DNA of 9,575 nucleotides, taken from DASXBA01 sp046729895. Lineage in GTDB: Bacteria > Actinomycetota > Thermoleophilia > Solirubrobacterales > Thermoleophilaceae. The stretch lies in assembly GCA_046729895.1 (NCBI GenBank), contig JBKPHP010000143.1, positions 1-9,575 on the forward strand, written 5' to 3'. The position numbers and the translations under genes are program-made. A model generated the notes under the pieces. That model was not told where the DNA came from, ran no database searches, and saw only the letters and a list, made by a program, of their open reading frames with translations. Shown piece by piece: positions 5,307-9,575 of this stretch; the first letter of the stretch is position 1; each line of letters begins with the position of its first letter.

Positions 5307-6413
5307 GTGGCTGAGCTCAAGAACATCTCTCTCGCTCGCGGGGCCCCCTCGCTGGACATCATCGCCGTCGACGAGCTGCGCGCCGCGGCCGATCGCGCCT
5401 TCGAGCGCGATCCCACCGGTGCCTTCTCCTACGGCACGAGCGCCGGCTACCCGCGCCTGCTCGCATGGATCGCCGCCAAGCACGGCGTGGCGCCAGAGCA
5501 GGTGGTGGCGACCAACGGCTCCATGCAGGCCGACGCTTTCCTCTTCCAGCAGCTCGTGGGGAATGGCGACGTGGTCGTGGTGGAGGCGCCCACCTACGAT
5601 CGAACGCTGCTCGCGCTGCGGAAGCTCGGGGCCGAGATCCTCGCCATCCCTCTGGAGCCGGACGGCATCGACGTGGAGGCCCTCTCGCGGGCCTTGGCCG
5701 CGGGCGCCCGCCCGAAGCTCGCCCACGTCATTCCGAACTTCCAGAACCCCGCCGGCTGCACCCTGTCGCTCGAGAAGCGCCGGCGCCTGCTGGAGCTGGC
5801 CGAGCAGTACGGCTTCCTCATCTTCGAGGACGACCCCTACGTCGAGCTGCGGTTCGCCGGCGAGCAGCTGCCCACGATGCTGTCCCTGGACGAGGGCGGC
5901 CGCCGGGTCGTCTACGCGTCGTCGTTCTCGAAGACGGTGTGCCCCGGCATCCGGGTGGGGTACCTGGTGGGCGCCGAGGGGCTGATCGGGGAGATCCGCA
6001 AGCTCGCCACGCAGACGTACATCTCCCCGAGCATGGTGTCACAGGCGATCGTCGCCGAGTTCTGCGAGTCCGGCGCCATCGAGCGCTCGATCGAGACCGT
6101 GAAGAAGGCCCTTCGGGTGCGGCGCGACGCCACCTGCGCGGCGCTCGAAGCGGAGCTCCGCGAGGCGAGCTTCGTCGTGCCTGAGGGAGGCTATTTCCTG
6201 TGGGTCGACCTACCCGAGGGGACGGACGTAGAGCCGCTCGAGGCGGCCTCGCGGCAGCGGGGAGTCACGTTCGTGAAGGGCACCGACTTCCTCCTCGAGG
6301 GCGGCGGGAACTCGCTTCGGATCGCCTACTCCGGCGTGACCCCCGAGCTCATCCGCGAGGCCGTGGCGCGCGTGGCCTCCGCCCGGCGGGAGCTGGCGGG
6401 CGCCGCTGCGTGA
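5307..6413 (+). CDS. PLP-dependent class I/II aminotransferase (LysN/ARO8-like)
   Basis: 368 aa, fold-type I aminotransferase of the 2-aminoadipate/aromatic aminotransferase group related to the catalytic domain of MocR regulators, but without an N-terminal HTH. Visible signatures are SYGTSAGYPRLLAWIA, the ATNGSMQADAF cofactor-phosphate segment, NFQNPAG (Asn144, Asn147), EDDPY (174-178, PLP-binding Asp/Tyr), SSFSKTVCPGIRVGY with the Schiff-base lysine Lys209, and SLRIAYS with the substrate-carboxylate arginine Arg338. The enzyme transfers an amino group from an amino acid to a 2-oxo acid in the cytoplasm. The substrate is not determined by sequence; 2-aminoadipate, branched-chain or aromatic amino acids are all plausible. 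GTG 5307 sits 6 nt after a TATCGT hexamer. The TGA stop overlaps the next gene's start as GTGA, so they form an operon. Confidence 0.93.
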   Translation: MAELKNISLARGAPSLDIIAVDELRAAADRAFERDPTGAFSYGTSAGYPRLLAWIAAKHGVAPEQVVATNGSMQADAFLFQQLVGNGDVVVVEAPTYDRTLLALRKLGAEILAIPLEPDGIDVEALSRALAAGARPKLAHVIPNFQNPAGCTLSLEKRRRLLELAEQYGFLIFEDDPYVELRFAGEQLPTMLSLDEGGRRVVYASSFSKTVCPGIRVGYLVGAEGLIGEIRKLATQTYISPSMVSQAIVAEFCESGAIERSIETVKKALRVRRDATCAALEAELREASFVVPEGGYFLWVDLPEGTDVEPLEAASRQRGVTFVKGTDFLLEGGGNSLRIAYSGVTPELIREAVARVASARRELAGAAA

Positions 6414-7147
6414 ACGGGCTGGAGCTCCGCCGGCCCCGCGACATCAACGCGCTGTTCGGTGACGCGCTGCGCGCGTACAGGAGCCACGCCGGGACATTCC
6501 TGCTCGTTTCGGCCGCGGTCGTGCTGCCGGCGGAGCTGGCGGTCTCCGGCATCGGCTTGGAGCAGTTGACGGGCCCCTACGACGAATCGCCCTCGCTCGC
6601 CTCGACGATCCTTCCCACCCTCGTGGGCTTCCTGGTGGTGGCGCCGCTCATCACGGCAACCTGCATCTACGCACTGCGAGAAATCGCCGCGAGCGGCGCG
6701 CCGCGGGCAGGGCGCACGCTCGCCGCCGGGCTCGACGCCTTCGCGCCGATCTTCCTCGCGGTCGTTCTGGCGGCCCTGGGGATAGCGCTCGGACTGCTGC
6801 TGCTGATCGTTCCGGGCGTCTTCCTCGCCGTCCGCTGGTACTTCGTTCCCCAGGCTGTCGTGCTCGAGAACGCCACCGGCCCGGCGGCGCTCGCCGCCAG
6901 CGGCAGGGTGGTGGAGGGCTTCTGGTGGCGGACCTTCGGGATCGTCATCCTCGCCAACGTGGCCGCCACCCTTCCCGGCCTCCTGCTGTTGGGCCCCTTC
7001 ATGGGGATCGCCCACTCCACCGATCGGGCCGTGTGGAGCCTCGTGGGCCAGATGGCCGCCGAGACGGTGACCACCCCGTTCGTGGCCCTGCTCTCGACTC
7101 TCCTCTACTTCGACTTGCGAGCCCGCCGCGCGGTTGCCGGCAGCTAG
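6410..7147 (+). CDS. Multi-pass integral membrane protein (GPDPase-membrane-domain/UPF0259-like)
   Basis: 245 aa, about six hydrophobic stretches (residues about 28-49, 65-89, 111-134, 136-152, 175-198, 208-233). A short cytoplasmic N-terminus, LRRPRDINALFGDALRAYR, looks amphipathic. The features PGVFLAVRWYFVPQAVVLE, a following 'AL.AS...V.G.WWR.FGIV' block and a C-terminal PFVALLSTLLYFDLRAR are typical of the glycerophosphoryl-diester-phosphodiesterase membrane-domain and UPF0259/DUF975-like families, whose biochemical roles are poorly defined. No catalytic motif is visible. The GTG start overlaps the aminotransferase stop (GTGA). A longer reading from 6200 would run inside the aminotransferase gene in another frame and is not protein-like, so GTG 6410 is chosen. 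Co-expression with the aminotransferase could hint at amino-acid or metabolite handling, but that is inference. Confidence 0.85.
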   Translation: MNGLELRRPRDINALFGDALRAYRSHAGTFLLVSAAVVLPAELAVSGIGLEQLTGPYDESPSLASTILPTLVGFLVVAPLITATCIYALREIAASGAPRAGRTLAAGLDAFAPIFLAVVLAALGIALGLLLLIVPGVFLAVRWYFVPQAVVLENATGPAALAASGRVVEGFWWRTFGIVILANVAATLPGLLLLGPFMGIAHSTDRAVWSLVGQMAAETVTTPFVALLSTLLYFDLRARRAVAGS

Positions 7148-7183
7148 GGCCTATCCCGCTCGCGTGTCCAAGTGGGAAGGTCC

Positions 7184-7897
7184 TCAGCGACCCCAGTGCT
7201 CGCGCGCCATCACGAGCTGCTCCGGCAGCGCGGTGCGCGGCGCCGGTGACGGATCGGCCGCGACCGACACCGTCTCCGCCACGCTCCGCGTGACGGACAG
7301 CTCGCTCTCGTCGGCCGAAACCACCACCTCGTCGTCGCCGGAGCGCAGGAGCGTCCCCTCCAGACCGGGCCGGAAGCCCGCGTCCTTGAGGTAGTGGAGC
7401 AGGTCCTCCGCCTCGTTCTCGAAACGCAGCACCCGGATGGCGGCTCCCTCCTCCACATCCGCCATCGGGACTCCCTGCTCGCGGGCGCCCTCGAAGATCG
7501 GGTGGCCGTGCGGGCAGGTCTTGGCGTCGCCGATCGCCTTCAGCATGCGCTCCTCCACCACCGGCGACATCCAGTGCTCCAGGCGCTCCGCCTCCTCGTG
7601 CACCTGGTCCCAAGGGATGTCGAAGATGTCGGTCATGAAGCGCTCGATGAGCCGGTGGCGCCGCACGATCTGTGCGGCGTGTTCCCGCCCTGTGCCGGTG
7701 AAGCCGAGCGACTTGTCCTCGTTGCGAGTGATGTAGCCGTCCGACTCGAGGCGCCCGATCATCTCGTGGACGGTCGGAGCGGACACCTGCATCGCCCGGG
7801 CGATGTTGGCCCCGGTGATCGGCAGCCCCGCCTCCTGCAGCCAGTAGATGATCTGGAGGTACTCCTCCTCCGCGACCGTTGCCTGCTCGTGCGACAT
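7184..7897 (-). CDS. DtxR/MntR-family metal-dependent transcriptional regulator
   Basis: 237 aa, three-domain type. The winged HTH (residues about 8-66) has YLQIIYWLQEAG, the recognition-helix region VSAPTVHEMIGRLESDGYI and the GFTGTGRE wing. The dimerization domain has RRHRLIERFMTDI and VHEEAERLEHWMSP, then TCPHGHPIF (127-135). A C-terminal FeoA/SH3-like domain follows (about 140-217). By alignment to DtxR, ancillary-site ligands His79, Glu83 and His98 are kept (His81, Glu85, His100), as are Glu105 and His106 (Glu107, His108). Cys102 is Glu104, as in MntR, and Met10 is Glu12. This suggests Mn(II) or mixed Mn/Fe sensing, repressing metal uptake when metal is bound. ATG 7897 is preferred over 7909 because the latter lies within a TATGAT -10 box 7 nt upstream. 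It is divergent from the SDR gene and convergent with the membrane protein gene. Confidence 0.93.
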   Translation of the reverse strand: MSHEQATVAEEEYLQIIYWLQEAGLPITGANIARAMQVSAPTVHEMIGRLESDGYITRNEDKSLGFTGTGREHAAQIVRRHRLIERFMTDIFDIPWDQVHEEAERLEHWMSPVVEERMLKAIGDAKTCPHGHPIFEGAREQGVPMADVEEGAAIRVLRFENEAEDLLHYLKDAGFRPGLEGTLLRSGDDEVVVSADESELSVTRSVAETVSVAADPSPAPRTALPEQLVMAREHWGR

Positions 7898-7904
7898 CGG
7901 CCCA

Positions 7905-7910
7905 ATCATA
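7905..7910 (-). promoter_or_regulatory. -10 element TATGAT of the DtxR-family gene
   Basis: Minus-strand TATGAT (one mismatch to TATAAT) is followed by TGGGCCG (7 nt) and ATG 7897. This predicts a leaderless transcript and explains why the upstream in-frame ATG at 7909 is not a start: it forms part of the -10 box. Confidence 0.6.
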
Positions 7911-7914
7911 GGAT
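7909..7914 (+). promoter_or_regulatory. -10 element TAGGAT of the SDR gene, overlapping the opposing -10
   Basis: TAGGAT is followed by GGGACTC (7 nt) and ATG 7922. It shares bases 7909-7910 with the -10 of the divergent regulator gene, and both start codons are 7 nt from their -10. The core 7901-7917 is an imperfect palindrome (CCCA...TGGG). Confidence 0.5.
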
Positions 7915-7921
7915 GGGACTC

Positions 7922-8704
7922 ATGCAGCTGGGGAGCGGGACTCGCGTGCTCGTCACCGGAGCCTCCCGGGGAATCGGGGAGTCGCTGGCGCGTGCGTTCG
8001 CGGGACGTGGCTGCGCCGTGGGCCTGGTGTCGCGTTCCGGAGAGGAGCTGAAAGCGCTCGCCACATCGCTACCCGGCAGCGGCCACGAGGCCCTCACTGC
8101 CGACGTGGGAGATCGTGATTCCGTGGGAAGTGCGATCGGGCGCTTCGGCGAGCTCGACGTGCTGGTGGCGAACGCCGGCATCGCCTACTACCAGCCCTTC
8201 CAGGAGCTGCCGGTCGAGCGGGCGGAGCAGATGACCCGCGTCAACTGGCTGGGCACCCTCTACACCATCGACGCCGCATTGCCGGGCATGCTCGAGCGCC
8301 GGAGGGGGCACGTGGTCGTCGTCTCCTCCGGTGCGGGCTTTCGCGCATTTCCTCGGGCGTCCGTCTACGGAGCCACCAAGGCCGCGCAGCGCGCCTTCTC
8401 CGAGGCGCTGCGGCACGAGCTCGCCGACACCGGTGTGTCGGTCACCACTGTCTTCCCCGGCGAGATTCGCAGCCGGCTACACGCGCACGAGCGTGACCAG
8501 ATGCCCGCCTGGTACCGCTCGGACGACGCCGCCGACCCCGACGAGCTCGCCCGGCGCGTGGCGGAGGCCGTGGAACGCGACCGGCGCGCCGTGCACTTCC
8601 CGGCGATCGTCCGGCTGCTCGGTGTGGTGCACGGGATCTCTCCGCGCGTCTCGGACGCAATGCTGCGGGCCCTTCGGGGGCGCTCGGCTGCGCCGAGGGC
8701 CTGA
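7922..8704 (+). CDS. SDR-family NAD(P)-dependent oxidoreductase
   Basis: 260 aa, a classical short-chain dehydrogenase/reductase. Cofactor motif TGASRGIG is at residues 12-19, with an Arg in SRSGEEL after beta-2 that would favour NADP(H). LTADVGD follows, then LVANAG (NAG 84-86), RVNWLG (structural Asn), catalytic Ser in VVVSSGAG (Ser135/136), YGATK with Tyr149 and Lys153, and FPGEIRS after the active site. The C-terminal part (ERDRRAVHFPAIVRLLGVVH) resembles ketone/sphinganine-reductase-like and DltE-like SDRs of actinobacteria. The substrate is unknown. The protein may associate with the membrane through its hydrophobic C-terminus, but there is no clear transmembrane helix. ATG 7922 lies 7 nt from a TAGGAT -10. 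The frame extends upstream as antisense to the regulator and is not protein-like there. Confidence 0.93.
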   Translation: MQLGSGTRVLVTGASRGIGESLARAFAGRGCAVGLVSRSGEELKALATSLPGSGHEALTADVGDRDSVGSAIGRFGELDVLVANAGIAYYQPFQELPVERAEQMTRVNWLGTLYTIDAALPGMLERRRGHVVVVSSGAGFRAFPRASVYGATKAAQRAFSEALRHELADTGVSVTTVFPGEIRSRLHAHERDQMPAWYRSDDAADPDELARRVAEAVERDRRAVHFPAIVRLLGVVHGISPRVSDAMLRALRGRSAAPRA

Positions 8705-8721
8705 CCGGACCGCATCCCAGC

Positions 8722-8727
8722 TACGGT
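8722..8727 (+). promoter_or_regulatory. Candidate -10 (TACGGT), leaderless start of the DNA ligase gene
   Basis: TACGGT is followed by TCAGCC (6 nt) and GTG 8734, the same geometry as at other starts in the window. It lies in the 29-bp gap after the SDR gene, suggesting the ligase has its own promoter rather than depending only on read-through. Confidence 0.45.
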
Positions 8728-8733
8728 TCAGCC

Positions 8734-9575
8734 GTGGCGCTATCCCTCTCGCCGCCAATACTGCCGCAGCTAGCGCGCTCGGCGAAGGAGCTCCCCGAGG
8801 GAGAGGAGTGGTGCTACGAGCCGAAGTGGGACGGCTTCCGGACGATCGTCTTCCGTGACGGCGATGACGTCCGCCTTCAGAGCCGCAACGGGCGGCCCAT
8901 GAACCGCTACTTCCCCGAGGTGATCGAGCAGGTGCGCGGCCTACCGGCGGCGCGTGCGGTGCTGGACGGAGAGATGGTCGTGATGGTCGACGGCGTGCAG
9001 GAGTTCGACCTGCTCTCGCAGCGAATCCACCCCGCCGCCTCGCGGGTGGAGAAGCTGAGTCGCGAGACGCCCGCGCACTTCGTGGCCTTCGACCTGCTCG
9101 CCGAGGGCGACGAGCCTTTGCTCGAGCTGCCATATACCGAGCGGCGGGAGCGACTCGAGGGGCTCGTGCGGGAGCCCGTCGAGCTCACCCCCCTCACGCG
9201 TGAGCGCGGCGAGGCCACCAAGTGGCTGGAGGGCGCCGGCGAGGGCGTGATCGCCAAGGAGGCCGGCGCGCCCTACCGCCCCGGCGAGCGGACCGGCATG
9301 GTCAAGGTCAAGCGGGTACGGACAGCGGACGCGGTGGTGATGGCCTTCCGCTTCGGCAAGCAGGAGGGCACGGTCGGCTCGCTCATCCTCGGCATGTACG
9401 ACCAGCAGGACGAGCTGCACGTCGTAGGGCACACGTCGAGCTTCCGCGCGAAGCAGAAGCGCGAGCTGCTGGAGCTGCTCGAGCCCTATCGGACCTACGA
9501 GCGCGGGTCCGGCGAGCCGAGCCGCTGGAAGTCGGAGGAGGAGCTCGTCTGGGAGGGCCTTCGTCCCGAGCTCGT
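8734..9575 (+). CDS. ATP-dependent DNA ligase (LigC/LigD-ligase-domain type), partial (3' end outside window)
   Basis: 280 codons are visible, running off the right edge. The adenylation domain carries motif I EPKWDGF with the AMP-accepting Lys31, SRNGRPMNRYFPE (motif Ia-like), VLDGEMV (Glu80), FVAFDLLA (motif III), EGVIAKEAGAPYRPG (motif IV, 170-184) and MVKVKR (motif V, Lys191 and Lys193). An OB-fold domain follows, with ADAVVMAFRFGK, VGSLILGMYD and HTSSFRAKQKREL. It seals nicks using ATP. The N-terminus starts directly before the ligase domain, so no polymerase or nuclease domain precedes it as in full-length LigD. It therefore resembles the stand-alone LigC of actinobacteria (about 350 aa), often encoded near a separate primase-polymerase gene, which could lie beyond the window. 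GTG 8734 is the start, supported by the family N-terminus and an upstream TACGGT box. Confidence 0.93.
   Translation, partial: MALSLSPPILPQLARSAKELPEGEEWCYEPKWDGFRTIVFRDGDDVRLQSRNGRPMNRYFPEVIEQVRGLPAARAVLDGEMVVMVDGVQEFDLLSQRIHPAASRVEKLSRETPAHFVAFDLLAEGDEPLLELPYTERRERLEGLVREPVELTPLTRERGEATKWLEGAGEGVIAKEAGAPYRPGERTGMVKVKRVRTADAVVMAFRFGKQEGTVGSLILGMYDQQDELHVVGHTSSFRAKQKRELLELLEPYRTYERGSGEPSRWKSEEELVWEGLRPEL

Noticed and set aside
6200..6409. N-terminal extension of the membrane protein frame
   Set aside because: It lies out of frame inside the well-supported aminotransferase C-terminus. GTG 6410 in a GTGA overlap is the sensible start.
7394..7921. N-terminal extension of the SDR frame
   Set aside because: It is antisense to the DtxR-family gene. 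The SDR fold begins right after ATG 7922, and a -10 hexamer lies 7 nt upstream of it.
1..9575. Defence system, mobile element, CRISPR array or biosynthetic cluster
   Set aside because: No transposase, integrase, direct-repeat array, toxin-antitoxin pair, nuclease/helicase module or synthase was found. The DNA ligase is a standard repair-type enzyme with no defence neighbours in view.

Overview
The window is very GC-rich (visibly about 70% G+C), gene-dense bacterial chromosome with GTG starts, stop/start overlaps and short intergenic gaps. The mix of sucCD, a DtxR-family regulator with a C-terminal FeoA/SH3-like domain, a stand-alone ATP-dependent DNA ligase and frequent leaderless-looking starts points to a high-GC Gram-positive. 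I would guess a soil actinobacterium of the Thermoleophilia (Solirubrobacterales/Gaiellales) type, but that assignment is inference. No rRNA, tRNA, CRISPR array, insertion sequence or phage gene is visible.

Layout, left to right. (1) On the minus strand, a HAD-superfamily hydrolase (644-1330) is followed 7 bp later by an MBL-fold hydrolase that runs off the left edge (<1-636). (2) Divergent from these, on the plus strand, is the succinyl-CoA synthetase pair sucC (1391-2530) and sucD (2527-3408), coupled by an ATGA overlap. (3) Convergent with sucD, and sharing its CTAG stop, is a membrane-anchored molybdopterin oxidoreductase with a b-type cytochrome-like N-terminus (3405-4467). It is broken by a one-base frameshift near 3720. 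Next come a strong hairpin (4529-4556), a small single-pass membrane protein (4582-4860) and a small sigma-region-4-like protein (4992-5264), all minus strand. (4) Divergent from the latter are a PLP-dependent aminotransferase (5307-6413) and an overlapping multi-pass membrane protein (6410-7147). (5) On the minus strand is a DtxR/MntR-family metalloregulator (7184-7897). Divergent from it, with nearly superposed promoters, is an SDR oxidoreductase (7922-8704), followed by an ATP-dependent DNA ligase that runs off the right edge (8734->9575).

Most genes are housekeeping or ordinary accessory metabolism: TCA-cycle substrate-level phosphorylation, amino-acid transamination, metal homeostasis and DNA repair. 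I see no evidence for a new multi-gene system. The most distinctive signal is regulatory. Five separate start codons sit 6-7 nt downstream of a TANNNT -10 hexamer, the geometry of leaderless transcripts. One divergent pair (DtxR/SDR) has -10 boxes on opposite strands overlapping by two bases. The other points of interest are the frameshifted Moco enzyme, the HxDxDH variant of the MBL metal motif and the carboxylate-rich metal site of the DtxR protein.
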